From NCBI RefSeq assembly GCF_001898115.1, contig NZ_MKSQ01000007.1:1-64000 (forward strand): a stretch of 64,000 nt of DNA, given 5' to 3'. Position numbers and translations under genes: made by a program. Positions within the stretch are counted from its first letter, which is position 1. Every line of letters begins with the position of its first letter. A model generated the notes under the pieces. It was not told the DNA's origin, ran no database searches, and was given only the letters and a program-made list of their open reading frames with translations. Of the stretch, positions 55,508 to 63,903 are shown piece after piece. The DNA comes from Allobosea sp. 67-29 (GTDB taxonomy: Bacteria; Pseudomonadota; Alphaproteobacteria; Rhizobiales; Beijerinckiaceae).

Positions 55508-56068
55508 TTGGAACAAGCGGACCGTAAGCGCGCTCATTTGGAGCGAATTTTACTGGTTTGTGGCAATCAGAATGCCGGCAAGAGCCGTCTCCTGAGGCAT
55601 ATGCTGACTGATCCTAGGTTGGGCGGCCAGCTTCCGCCAGGCCCAAGAATCGCTCCTCGCAGGCTGTCGCGCGAGAGTTGTCTCGCTGTTCGGATCACCT
55701 CTCCGCACGAAATGGATGAGAGCCTGGACGAGTTCATTCAAAAGATTGATCGCGCGACCGAAGTCGCGTGGGGTGACTTTTGGCGTATAAACTACGCGTC
55801 CGCAATTCAACCTCGGCCGTTCAAACAGATGCCCGGCATTGTAGATGTCTGCGCCAGGCTAAAGCGAGAGTTCTCGCCAGAGCGCATTCGAGTCGTTCAG
55901 CTTGCTCCTGACCAATCGGAGCAACTCACGAGCCAGCTTACGAATACGGAGATCGATGGATTGAGGCGGAACAACGTCGAAGTAATTTCGATGGATGCAC
56001 GCCGAAGCTCGTACCCGGCAGAACCCGGAAACGTTCGCATCTTGGCCGATTTTTTTTATTTCCCGTAG
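55508..56068 (+). CDS. P-loop protein next to the DpnI-like nuclease
   Basis: A 186-residue protein with a Walker A motif GNQNAGKS (residues 19-26) directly after a hydrophobic strand (ILLVC). A candidate Walker B strand is CLAVRITSPHE near residue 62, but it lacks the usual acidic pair, and RIRVVQLAPD near 130 is another. The size is small for an ATPase, so it may be a nucleotide-binding regulator. TTG 55508 is the only start fitting the hydrophobic strand. It is 49 bases upstream of the nuclease gene on the same strand, so the two are probably one operon. Confidence 0.65.
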   Translation: MEQADRKRAHLERILLVCGNQNAGKSRLLRHMLTDPRLGGQLPPGPRIAPRRLSRESCLAVRITSPHEMDESLDEFIQKIDRATEVAWGDFWRINYASAIQPRPFKQMPGIVDVCARLKREFSPERIRVVQLAPDQSEQLTSQLTNTEIDGLRRNNVEVISMDARRSSYPAEPGNVRILADFFYFP

Positions 56069-56117
56069 TGCGCTAGTGCCGGTGCAGGCGAATTCGCAAG
56101 CGATATGAGAGGGAGAA

Positions 56118-56570
56118 TTGGCGACCGCTCGGCAAGTTCTAGGCAAATTCGGCGAGGATCAGGTCGTGCGGCAGTGTGCCTGTCCTCGATGCAAGCGGCC
56201 GCCCAAGACGCTCGTTCGTTTGCCGGCGAACTTCAAATGCGCGGACGTAATCTGCGACTTTTGTGGTTATCTGGGTCAGATTAAGGCGTCGGTAGTCAGC
56301 GACATCAATGCGCCGCCTAAGAGCATTCTAGGTGCCGCGTGGGAGCCGCAGAAGCAACGGATGGACGCGGGGATCTACTTCCCGCTTTTCCTTGTTCTGG
56401 CCGACAAGGGAATGGTTTCACACGCGATCTATTATCTAGCTGCCGACTTGCAGCGCCCAGACATGTTTCTGCCGAGGAAGCCGCTCTCTGAGAATGCGCG
56501 AAGGGCTGGCTGGCAGGGCTTCATTTACGACTTGAGCGCGGTCGGGACCGGCTTAGTTCGACTGCGTTGA
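56118..56570 (+). CDS. DpnI-like restriction endonuclease domain protein
   Basis: A 150-residue PD-(D/E)xK-type protein. Zinc-ribbon Cys pairs C22-x2-C25 (CPRC) and C46-x2-C49 (CDFC) bracket the putative active site: ADVICDFCG holds Asp43, and QIK (54-56) is the (D/E/Q)xK motif. The C-terminal KPLSENARRAGWQGF matches the conserved PLS-ARRAGW segment of DpnI and the Dam-replacing family. The winged-helix domain that completes DpnI is missing; only the nuclease domain is encoded. TTG 56118 with AGGGAG upstream is the start. No methyltransferase is near, which suggests a type IIM/IV-like role against modified DNA, an inference. Confidence 0.75.
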   Translation: MATARQVLGKFGEDQVVRQCACPRCKRPPKTLVRLPANFKCADVICDFCGYLGQIKASVVSDINAPPKSILGAAWEPQKQRMDAGIYFPLFLVLADKGMVSHAIYYLAADLQRPDMFLPRKPLSENARRAGWQGFIYDLSAVGTGLVRLR

Positions 56571-57368
56571 AGCCGAGCCAACTTCGCTCCCGGGCTCCGT
56601 CATCCGAGGCATCTTTGCGACTAAGTCGTCCGCGATCAAGCAAGTCGCCATCGCTATTTCAATGAACTCGGCGGAGGAGAGAATGAGGTGCTCGCCAAGG
56701 GCGAACCGTCGCTCGTACGTGTCGCGCTTGATGAAGATTTGGACCTCGACGCGATCATCGCCGGTGTCGACTACGGCGCCCGGACCTACCTCAATTTCTT
56801 GCCCGGCCCGCTCGTAGAAGACCTTGAGCCGAGGATATCTCAGCAAAAGCTCTCCGTTCTTTTCTGTGGCGTCGGCGAAAGAAACGGTCCCGTTGCGATG
56901 TTCAAGGCGGTTTCGCGCTTTCTGCATGGACAGCAGCTCGTGTCGATAGGCCAGTGGTGCCGTCAGATGCTTGCTGACCTCGTCCACAAGCGCAACGAAC
57001 GACATGCCTCCAGCTTTCTTTTGGGTTGCCGCGACGAATGGCCGGAACTGATCTCCTTGAATGCGCCTTTTCTGGAACAGGGCGACATAGAGATATGCTT
57101 CCTCGAACGAGGTCCGGAGCCCCTTGAGGATGTTGTGGAAGCCCTTCGATAGGAGCCATGTGCGGTACATATCAGCCCGATCGGCAGGGCTGATTGACGG
57201 CATGCCGAGTTGGACGAGGAACGTCTGCCCCGCCAGCGGCTTGGGGGTGTCGAGCTCGCGACCTTCCATCATCTCAAAGCAGCCCGCGATGACGTCAGCG
57301 GCAATAGTGGCGGCGGCTTTTGCAGGAAGCGCCGCATTCGCTCCGTTGATCAAAACCTGAGTGTCCAT
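56553..57368 (-). CDS. Unknown protein with a HEPN-type RNxxxH motif
   Basis: A 271-residue mostly helical protein. ARNRLEHRNG contains R152, N153 and H157, which fits the Rx4-6H motif of HEPN RNases with the polar residue after Arg. Flanking helices (FEEAYLYVALFQKRR, HELLSMQKARNRLEH) support a HEPN-like bundle; the C-terminal 100 residues look beta-rich. Its 3' end overlaps the nuclease gene by 18 bases in convergent orientation. No MNT antitoxin gene is beside it. The assignment rests on one motif. Confidence 0.5.
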   Translation of the reverse strand: MDTQVLINGANAALPAKAAATIAADVIAGCFEMMEGRELDTPKPLAGQTFLVQLGMPSISPADRADMYRTWLLSKGFHNILKGLRTSFEEAYLYVALFQKRRIQGDQFRPFVAATQKKAGGMSFVALVDEVSKHLTAPLAYRHELLSMQKARNRLEHRNGTVSFADATEKNGELLLRYPRLKVFYERAGQEIEVGPGAVVDTGDDRVEVQIFIKRDTYERRFALGEHLILSSAEFIEIAMATCLIADDLVAKMPRMTEPGSEVGSASTQSN

Positions 57369-57632
57369 CGGCTCCCCCGTTCAAGTCAGCAGATTGTGGA
57401 TCATCCTCGGTGGACGGCAAGCGTCGTTGACATTATTCCTAAGTGGGCTTGTTCTCCTCTGGTTCTCGAAACACAGCTTGGACAACGTGCGGGAGGCGAT
57501 TGCCGGTCAGCGCGACAGGAGCTTCGTTGTCCAGAAGGTGAGATGGGCGATGCAGAGAAGCACGAGCCAGCCGGCGATCCGCCAAGTGGCGCCGCCCACC
57601 AAGCCGCGGAGCCTATCAGGTTCCGCGGGATG

Positions 57633-58097
57633 CTACCGGGTGATGCACGAACTGACGAACACCGACGCCCGGTCTGCCAATCCATAAACCTGCTTGCTCG
57701 CCGTCCAAGCCAGCACAGAGCGTCCCTTGTCCGGCTTGGAAAATAGAAACGTCTCGATCGTCATCGAGGGATACACGACCAAAACCTGAATAACGCCGTC
57801 CTGAGCCCGGCCGATGACACTAGCTCCGTCTTCGCGGGCAGAAAACGATGATCCGCTGGCGTCGGCGACTCTGATATCGAAATCGTCGCCACGACGCTTC
57901 AGCACGATCACGCCAGATGAAATGCCGTCGTCCTGCCAGCCTTGGCCATTCAGAAAGAAAGATTGTCCCTTCGAGGCTCCACAAGAATAGACGTCTCTCC
58001 AGCCGCCTTGAGCGTAGGCCCCGGAAGCCAGTGCTAGCGCGATGCCGCATCCCCCTGCCCAGGTCAGTCGTATTCTCATATGCGCCGCTGCCTTCAT
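57633..58097 (-). CDS. Exported hypothetical protein, translationally coupled
   Basis: A 154-residue protein with a signal peptide (RLTWAGGCGIALALASGAYAQ, cleavage near AYA-Q). The mature part has two cysteines (VYSCGASKG and VSSCITR) at its ends and beta-strand-rich sequence, consistent with a small periplasmic domain closed by a disulfide. ATG 58097 overlaps the upstream stop (ATGA); ATG 58079 is an alternative. Function unknown. Confidence 0.6.
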   Translation of the reverse strand: MKAAAHMRIRLTWAGGCGIALALASGAYAQGGWRDVYSCGASKGQSFFLNGQGWQDDGISSGVIVLKRRGDDFDIRVADASGSSFSAREDGASVIGRAQDGVIQVLVVYPSMTIETFLFSKPDKGRSVLAWTASKQVYGLADRASVFVSSCITR

Positions 58098-58312
58098 TGG
58101 ATCGGGGAAAGCTGGGCCCGCGCTTCATTCGCCTTCGCCAGCATTGCCTCAAGCTTCGCGAACGTCTCAGGTGAATACACAAGATTCATGACCTGACCGC
58201 TTGCCATCTCGAAATAGATCGCCGTCCCGCCCTCCGGATCAGTCGTCAGCGCGATCCGCTTCACATCGGCCGCGTCGACATCAATCTCGGGCAGCTTGGC
58301 GGGCTCGGACAT
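58094..58312 (-). CDS. Small hypothetical protein upstream of the exported protein
   Basis: A 72-residue acidic protein (LPEIDVDAADVKRIALTTDPEGGTAIYFEMASG) with a helical C-terminus. No motif recognised and no signal peptide. The stop overlaps the next ATG by four bases, so both are made from one message. Confidence 0.55.
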   Translation of the reverse strand: MSEPAKLPEIDVDAADVKRIALTTDPEGGTAIYFEMASGQVMNLVYSPETFAKLEAMLAKANEARAQLSPIQ

Positions 58313-58393
58313 CGCGCCCCCGCCATACGCCTATGCGGCTGCGGGGAGCTGTAACAAAGCGGGCTTAGGATAAGGGCATGGAGGGCAGACAGC

Positions 58394-58639
58394 CTAGCGT
58401 TGCCCAGCCGATGGTCCATCGAGATGGCGACTGGAAAGGAAAACGGCGAATGCTCGGGGTATGTCAATATAGCCGAGCGCTTCCTGCCGGATATCGAAGT
58501 CGGCGATGGCCTCAATGAGCTGCTCAAATTCCCGCTCGCCATCTGCGCCGGGCGAGGGCAACAGGAGCTGAGCGGCCCGTAAGACCGCAGCCTTGCGCTG
58601 CGGATACGATCTGACAATCAAGGCGTCGGCGTTCGGCAT
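58394..58639 (-). CDS. Small hypothetical protein
   Basis: An 81-residue protein (SYPQRKAAVLRAAQLLLPSPGADGEREFEQLIEAIADFD) that looks helical. No motif recognised. It is upstream of the 58094 gene on the same strand, with 81 bases between them. Confidence 0.4.
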   Translation of the reverse strand: MPNADALIVRSYPQRKAAVLRAAQLLLPSPGADGEREFEQLIEAIADFDIRQEALGYIDIPRAFAVFLSSRHLDGPSAGQR

Positions 58640-58809
58640 GACAACACCTCACAACGCAACCTAACGTCCTGGGTTTATCACCGAACCGCTGCGATGCGAA
58701 TTCAATGATCTGAGAAGAAGGTTAGAGGTCGGCTAAACTCCGATGCGCCAATGAGCGAAATGAAGTTGCGCCGCGCTTTCGTCCGATCTCGATCCATGGT
58801 GGACCTAGC

Positions 58810-59232
58810 GTGATAATGGTCATCATAGCCGACATGGCGCTCGATCCAAGTATCACGACAAGCGGACCCTGGCGTGCGTTAGAGCCGGGAGAGGCAGCGG
58901 TCCTCGATCATCTTCTTGCAACAGACTTTCCCGGGCGCGCTGAGCTTCAAGCGCAGGCCCGGTCAGCTTTGGTGTGCCGTATCGACCGTGAGGGCAGTTT
59001 GCGCTTTCAAACAGAGGAGCCACGAGCGCAGGTCCGGGGACGAGTTCCAGTTGAGGGGCGTTATCACGATGACCGGACTAGCGCCGAGCCTCACAGGCCT
59101 GCGGTCAACTTGCTGCTGCATGTGATCGAAGGCCGACTGCACGAGCTTGAGGTCTACAAGGACGATGGAAGCGATATCCTGATCGGTCCCTATGAAGTTC
59201 CGCTCGCAGAGATCGAAGTTTCTGCCAACTAA
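58810..59232 (+). CDS. Hypothetical protein, possibly DUF6984-like
   Basis: A 140-residue protein. The central part (GPWRALEPGEAAVLDHLLATDFPGRAELQAQ) and the end (VNLLLHVIEGRLHELEVYKDDGSDI) fit my recollection of the small DUF6984-type family, in which a hydrophobic strand is followed by a GxLxELExY segment. This needs a profile search. No signal peptide or membrane helix. A shorter start at ATG 58834 (MALDPSITT) is possible. Confidence 0.5.
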   Translation: MIMVIIADMALDPSITTSGPWRALEPGEAAVLDHLLATDFPGRAELQAQARSALVCRIDREGSLRFQTEEPRAQVRGRVPVEGRYHDDRTSAEPHRPAVNLLLHVIEGRLHELEVYKDDGSDILIGPYEVPLAEIEVSAN

Positions 59233-59341
59233 AGACCGCTGACGACCCATAGCGGACTTTGTCTGCTGCGATGACCCTGGATTTTGCAGTTTGTATACGA
59301 ACGGTTGGTAGGTTGCCGCGCGCTCCTTCGAAAGGTATTGT

Positions 59342-59761
59342 GTGGTGTCGACAGGTCTAGGGCACGCAAGCCCATCGTGGTTCACCTCTCCTGGTGATAC
59401 AGACACACTAGCTTGGGTGGCGCTGGCGCTCATCTGCCTCGCGCTCTACGGCATCGTAACGCTGTATGCGGCTTTCGACCGTTGGGCCGAACGCCGATCG
59501 CATGGCACCCCGCTGGCCAAGACGATCCCGACGCTGCTTTTGATAGCGCTGCTCTACGAAATATTTCCCCTTGAGCATTTCCACTTCTTGCTTCCGCTGA
59601 GCGCAGTCCTTCTCGCCCTGATGGCGGACTGGTCCCGGTACCATATCGCGAGAATTGGCGAAGTCGAACCGGAAGCTGCTGCCTCACCAGCGGCGGTTGG
59701 ACCAGTATCGCCGGACGTTGCAGTCGTGGCTCACCCCCAGACAGAAGGGGCTGCCAAGTGA
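59342..59761 (+). CDS. Small inner-membrane protein paired with a membrane-fusion protein
   Basis: A 139-residue protein with two to three membrane segments (WVALALICLALYGIVTLYAAF, TIPTLLLIALLYEIFPLEHF, LLPLSAVLLALMADW) and a cytoplasmic Ala/Pro-rich tail. The stop overlaps the next ATG (ATGA). In enterobacteria a small membrane protein (YibI) precedes the membrane-fusion protein YibH in the same way, so this looks like an analogous pair. Confidence 0.65.
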   Translation: MVSTGLGHASPSWFTSPGDTDTLAWVALALICLALYGIVTLYAAFDRWAERRSHGTPLAKTIPTLLLIALLYEIFPLEHFHFLLPLSAVLLALMADWSRYHIARIGEVEPEAAASPAAVGPVSPDVAVVAHPQTEGAAK

Positions 59762-60951
59762 TCGAAATCCTCTTAACGTCCTTTCCAGCTGTATTCCGCT
59801 ACTACCAGCTCAAGCGCCGTGGCGAGGCCATGACCGTCTGGAACATGCGCACGGCGGTGTTCCTCTGGGCTTTGCTGGCCTTCTTCATGTTCGTGGCGAT
59901 CTTCTACTTCCATCCAAAGTCATATTCGGGGCTGCTGCCGTACCGCACTGTGTCGGTTGTGGCGCAGACGGCCGGCCCGGTGACCGAGGTCGCCGTGAAG
60001 AACATGCAAAAGGTCGCCACCGGTGATTTGCTATTCCGGATCGAGAACAGCACCCAGAAAGCGGCGCTGAAGCAAGCCGAGGCCGAGTTCGACAAGATCA
60101 AGGCGGCCGAGGCCAAAGCCTCCGACGCTCTGAAAGTCGCACAGGCTGCCGTTATCGTTTCGACCTCATCGCTGGATAAGTTGAGGGGTGACCTGGAGAA
60201 CGCACAGGCCTTGGTTGCTAAGAACTCCGGAACCAGGGAGGCGGTGCGCCTCGCCGAGTCCTCCGTCGCGATCGGCGAGGCGAACCTCGCGTCGGCGCAG
60301 GCTCAACAAAGCTTGGCTCAGGTGGAAATCTCGCAAACTCTCCCCGCACAGCATAAGGCGGCAGAGGCTGCGATGGAGAGCGCCAAGGTCGCGCTGGGAA
60401 TGACCGAGGTGCGCTCGTTCACAGATGGCGTCGTGACACAGCTGGCCATGAGTGCGGGAAGCCCGGCGTCCACGCTAATCTTGAGCCCCGCCATGGTGAT
60501 CATTCCCGATCGCCCGAATGATATCCCGCTTCGGATTACCGCTGGTTTCTCGCAAGTCTCGCGCACTACGCTTTACGAAGGGATGCCTGCGGAAATTGCC
60601 TGTGACACCAATATCGGTTTGACCTTCAGCAACACAGTGCTGCCGGCGCGGGTCCGCAGCGTCCAACCGGCGATATCATCGGGCCAGATCGTGCCGGGTG
60701 GGCGGCTGCTTGAACTGAGCGAGCGGATGCCGCGCGGCTCACTTCTAGTGTATCTCGAACTAGAGCACAAAGAGCAGGAGAAGATCATGCTCGATGGCAC
60801 CGGCTGCATCGTTCAGACCTACACGAACAACCTTCCTGGTTTCACCGGTCACCTCATCGCCGCCACCGGGGTGGTTAAGGCCGTAGGCTTGCGTCTGAAA
60901 GTATGGGGCTCTTTGATCGCTGGGATCGGCCTCGCCGGGGGTGGTCCCTAG
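59758..60951 (+). CDS. HlyD-family membrane-fusion (periplasmic adaptor) protein
   Basis: A 397-residue adaptor of the EmrA/YibH type: N-terminal membrane anchor (MRTAVFLWALLAFFMFVAIF), a biotinyl-lipoyl half (VSVVAQTAGPVTEVAVKNMQKVATGDLLFRIENS), a long coiled-coil hairpin (about 95-215), the second lipoyl half (VRSFTDGVVTQLAM) and a beta-barrel domain. No efflux pump or outer-membrane gene is next to it, so the partner is unknown. The start overlaps the previous stop. Confidence 0.85.
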   Translation: MIEILLTSFPAVFRYYQLKRRGEAMTVWNMRTAVFLWALLAFFMFVAIFYFHPKSYSGLLPYRTVSVVAQTAGPVTEVAVKNMQKVATGDLLFRIENSTQKAALKQAEAEFDKIKAAEAKASDALKVAQAAVIVSTSSLDKLRGDLENAQALVAKNSGTREAVRLAESSVAIGEANLASAQAQQSLAQVEISQTLPAQHKAAEAAMESAKVALGMTEVRSFTDGVVTQLAMSAGSPASTLILSPAMVIIPDRPNDIPLRITAGFSQVSRTTLYEGMPAEIACDTNIGLTFSNTVLPARVRSVQPAISSGQIVPGGRLLELSERMPRGSLLVYLELEHKEQEKIMLDGTGCIVQTYTNNLPGFTGHLIAATGVVKAVGLRLKVWGSLIAGIGLAGGGP

Positions 60952-61697
60952 TCAAAGGACGTTTCGCTAGGATGAAGTGTTGGTCGGGGGCGTTATCATG
61001 TTGGCCGCAATGTCCGCTTCCGACACGTTGCGAGCATACCCCAGTCGTCAATGCACCTCACCAATAGCCGCGCGACCGCCTTACCTCGTCACGCCTCGCG
61101 CCGCGTCCTCTGATCCACCGCCCGCCGCTCCAATCGCGAGGATCGAAATCCTCGCCTCTTATCGCATCGCGGAACTGGTCGGCCTGAGTTCGGTCGGCGA
61201 AACAGAAAACCTCGTAGCTGCCGGAATCATCGCCGACGTGATGGCGTCGCCAACACAATGACGAAAAGGGCCCGGATTGGTTCAGGTGACCGACATTCTG
61301 ACCAGTGATGCATTTCACCGCGACCTGGAACGGATACGCCCGATCCACTCCGCCCGCGGAGAGTTCGCCCCTGCGCCTCATGAATATCGTCCTTGTTGAT
61401 AGGAAATCTATCAGCAAGACAAGGAGAAGCCGTCAAGAACCGGGATTGGTTGCCGACGCGCCGGCTGGGGGGAGACACGTCGGCAACCGGGCGCCCGTCG
61501 ATGGGAACGAGCCCCGTTGTTGCAGCAGAATCTGGTCAGTCACCACGTCCTTCAAATGAAGGGTTAAGATCACCCGCTTTGCGCAAAGGCTGCGCTCACC
61601 GCCTAAACACGCGCTCTGGCTGAAGATTTGCGGTGGTCCACCTCGCTATGACTATCCCGGACCATTTCGAAACAGATTGCGCCGTGTGGGGTCAGCC
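60952..61697. other. Gene-poor stretch within the island
   Basis: About 745 bases with no gene I can support strongly. A possible minus-strand gene (61058-61381) is listed separately. The rest has broken frames and looks like decayed DNA. Confidence 0.35.
61058..61381 (-). CDS. Possible small hypothetical protein
   Basis: A 107-residue frame from ATG 61381. The middle (DDSGSYEVFCFADRTQADQFRDAIRGEDFDPRDW) has a convincing amphipathic composition, as in small host proteins of this order, while the ends are arginine-rich and less convincing. A plus-strand frame overlaps it and looks worse. Function unknown. Confidence 0.35.
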   Translation of the reverse strand: MRRRGELSAGGVDRAYPFQVAVKCITGQNVGHLNQSGPFSSLCWRRHHVGDDSGSYEVFCFADRTQADQFRDAIRGEDFDPRDWSGGRWIRGRGARRDEVRRSRGYW

Positions 61698-61919
61698 GTG
61701 TCAGTTGAGTTTGTGTCAGATAGGTCCAACTCGAATTACGATGAATGCGCCGCGCATCTTCTGAGCGCGTTTTTCAACTTGCCGGGTCAGTCGAAAGACG
61801 ATGAGCGATTGCGGCGTCGAATCGAGGATGCGTTGACTGACCTCGCCGATGTTCAACGCAGACGCGCGATCGGAAAAGCGCAACACAGCGCCAAGGTGTT
61901 TGAATTGAAGCGCCGCTAG
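61698..61919 (+). CDS. Small hypothetical protein
   Basis: A 73-residue protein (SVEFVSDRSNSNYDECAAHLLSAFFNLPGQSKDD and on) with helical, charged sequence and no motif recognised. GTG 61698 is chosen over a TTG seven codons upstream. It may be a phage or island accessory gene. Confidence 0.4.
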   Translation: MSVEFVSDRSNSNYDECAAHLLSAFFNLPGQSKDDERLRRRIEDALTDLADVQRRRAIGKAQHSAKVFELKRR

Positions 61920-62028
61920 ATCCCGGCTTTCAGTTCGAACCGGGGCACGGCGCTCGTCGGGGTTACTCCGGATTTGGCCAAATTCGTGCCCAGCCGACTA
62001 ATTGACTGGGGATCGCTCCGTGCGTTCG

Positions 62029-62538
62029 ATGGCTCGCCCCGCACCGATCATTGCCCTCACCCACAGGGACGGGGACAGCCGGCGCCGTCGATCTCCACCT
62101 CGGCGGCGCCGGATTGTTGATCGGATTCTCGTTCCGCACGATCTGATCGCTGCCGCTCACCGTGCGCAGGCCCATGCCATAGAAATCGAGGCGCAGGCTA
62201 AGCGGCGGTTGGCGGATGAATACGACGCGGCGCAAAAACTTGGTGAAGTCGGGCAGCGCACCGGTCGCCCGAAAGTCGTTCCGGAGCAGAACGACTTAAC
62301 TCCGCCTTCGGCTGCGGAGGTCGGGTTTACTCGCAAGCAGATCCATGAGGCGAGGCAGATACGTGACGCGGAGGCAGCCTTGCCCGGCATCGTCCGCCGC
62401 ATCCTCGACGAGAAGCTCGCTGGCGCCATTCAATCAGGTGCCTTGCACGACTCCCGCGCTCGTGGTGGTCTTCCCGCCTCTAGGTGGAGGACTTTCCGTG
62501 GCTGTTTTGGCGGACGACTGCGAACTCTGGGCGAATGA
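62029..62538 (+). CDS. Phage/island-type protein, helical
   Basis: A 169-residue protein. The core (AAHRAQAHAIEIEAQAKRRLADEYDAAQ, then FTRKQIHEARQIRDAEAALPGIVRRILDE) resembles a protein family I have seen repeatedly in alphaproteobacterial phages and islands; function is not known. The N-terminal 30 residues are arginine-rich and may not be translated, and the last 40 residues diverge and overlap the next gene, so the C-terminus may be frameshifted. Confidence 0.5.
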   Translation: MARPAPIIALTHRDGDSRRRRSPPRRRRIVDRILVPHDLIAAAHRAQAHAIEIEAQAKRRLADEYDAAQKLGEVGQRTGRPKVVPEQNDLTPPSAAEVGFTRKQIHEARQIRDAEAALPGIVRRILDEKLAGAIQSGALHDSRARGGLPASRWRTFRGCFGGRLRTLGE

Positions 62539-62758
62539 ACGTTGGAACGTCCTCTCCATCGACGAGGCGTTGAAGTACCCGCGCGGGCGGCTGATGCGTT
62601 GCCGTGAGTGCCTAGGCGTGGTGCGCGCTCATGCTGCCGGAAAGGATGGCCAAGGTGCTCATTTCGAGCATGAAAACCGGCACGAGGGCTGCTCGCGAAG
62701 CGATGCCTTCAATGGGACAAGGTCGCCTCATCCAACCCCGGCGCGCATGAAGCGCTAG
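62498..62758 (+). CDS. Small zinc-finger-like protein (CoiA-like end)
   Basis: An 86-residue protein. RCRECLGVVRAHAAGKDGQGAHFEHENRHEGCSRSD contains a CxxC pair, HFEH and a further Cys, a zinc-binding arrangement that recalls the N-terminal zinc knuckle of CoiA-like proteins. GTG 62498 has GGTGGAGG upstream. Function unknown; common in islands of this order. Confidence 0.55.
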   Translation: MAVLADDCELWANERWNVLSIDEALKYPRGRLMRCRECLGVVRAHAAGKDGQGAHFEHENRHEGCSRSDAFNGTRSPHPTPARMKR

Positions 62759-62767
62759 GATCCGGCC

Positions 62768-63250
62768 ATGACGAACCTGATTTCGGCGTTGGCGCTCGTC
62801 GTATCGGCACTTTCTCTCGTTGTCTCCTGGCGTGTTGGGCGAGCCAACGCGCGCCATCATGAACCGCTGATTTGGCTGTCGTTCCAGGGTTTCGAACAAC
62901 AACCGGAATGGTGGTATGCCACGCTCCACATTCGGAACCGGAGTGCCGCCGGTATCCAGATCGACAAGGTCATCGCCAAGGGAAAAACACGCCTGAGCTC
63001 CTACCGAGGCCCCATTATCGGCGGCAAGAGATGGCAGTTCGATGATGCAGTCCGAGATGCGCCCCTTGTTAAAGAGCTGCCCTTGGGCGATCAGCGCGTC
63101 TGGGCGTTTCCCGGAGAAGACGGCGCCTCGGGCATAATCCTGAGGTCCTCAAGCTCCGATGTCGTGTTGAAGCTCGTTGGAAGGACCATCGAGGCGGTCC
63201 CGAAGAGTATTCGTTTTCGTGTCAAAGCTCAGTTGCACGAAGGGGAATGA
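62768..63250 (+). CDS. Small membrane-anchored unknown protein
   Basis: A 160-residue protein with one N-terminal membrane helix (LISALALVVSALSLVVSWRV) and a beta-rich soluble domain (PEWWYATLHIRNRSAAGIQIDKVIAKGK). It resembles the anchored protein at 54809 in layout. The next gene starts seven bases after its stop, so the two look like a coupled pair. Confidence 0.65.
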   Translation: MTNLISALALVVSALSLVVSWRVGRANARHHEPLIWLSFQGFEQQPEWWYATLHIRNRSAAGIQIDKVIAKGKTRLSSYRGPIIGGKRWQFDDAVRDAPLVKELPLGDQRVWAFPGEDGASGIILRSSSSDVVLKLVGRTIEAVPKSIRFRVKAQLHEGE

Positions 63251-63257
63251 GGGCTCG

Positions 63258-63845
63258 ATGGCGGTGATCAATTTCGATTTCGCAGGCTGGCAGTACGAGC
63301 AAGCGATTGAAACCCTTCGCATCGGGTTCGTCGAGGCGATTAGTACCCTCGAACGCCAGATCGCAGGGAAGCGCGACGAGATCATGCATTATGAGGAGAG
63401 CGTGAAAAACGGTGGCGACCCCATCGGCGAATGGGACGAAGACGGCGCCATGCTCTGGGATCAGAGCCAGCTTTTGGAATTCGAGGCAACTACACTTGAG
63501 TCGGCATGTATGTCCTTGCGGAAAGCCATGGTGATCCAGCTCTATCATCTGTGGGAGCGAGCGGTTCGAGTGGCCGTGAAAGGCAAATCTAGCGACGACC
63601 ACAAGGCGCTCGTCGCTAAGCTGGCTGAGGCTGGCTGTATCGTCCACAGTCAGCTCGACGCCGTCCAGCACTTAGTCAATACGCTCAAGCACGGAAGCGG
63701 CAGATCAGGCAATAAGCTACTGTCGTCGTGGCCTGAACTTGTGATCACGACCATTCGCTTTTCAGATTGGTACGAGCGGATTGCCCTGTCGGACGACCAT
63801 GTCGGGAAGGTCGCGGAGATCGTAGCCGCTTCATACCCGCGCTGA
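63258..63845 (+). CDS. Unknown helical protein, HEPN-like ending
   Basis: A 195-residue mostly helical protein. HLVNTLKHGSGRSGNKL has N141, K144 and H145, a Nxx(K)H pattern like that of some HEPN-type or MAE_28990-like proteins, but no clear R..H pair is seen. It is preceded by GAGGG and starts seven bases after the membrane-protein gene. Function unknown; the pair may be a small defence or stress module. Confidence 0.6.
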   Translation: MAVINFDFAGWQYEQAIETLRIGFVEAISTLERQIAGKRDEIMHYEESVKNGGDPIGEWDEDGAMLWDQSQLLEFEATTLESACMSLRKAMVIQLYHLWERAVRVAVKGKSSDDHKALVAKLAEAGCIVHSQLDAVQHLVNTLKHGSGRSGNKLLSSWPELVITTIRFSDWYERIALSDDHVGKVAEIVAASYPR

Positions 63846-63903
63846 GATGTCTCCGCGACGCGAGACATGCCGGCTAAGGCAAAACCATCCCGGCTTCTGC
63901 CGG

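Noticed and set aside
57361..57687. A plus-strand frame with a hydrophobic segment (LTLFLSGLVLLWF) between the HEPN-like and exported genes
   Set aside because: It overlaps the start of one gene and the 3' end of another, the rest of its sequence looks non-coding, and it has no clear ribosome site.
61931..61950. CAGTTCGAACCGGGGCAC, a T-arm-like string that might be an att copy
   Set aside because: It does not match the tRNA-Asn 3' end, and no tRNA or acceptor pairing is nearby.
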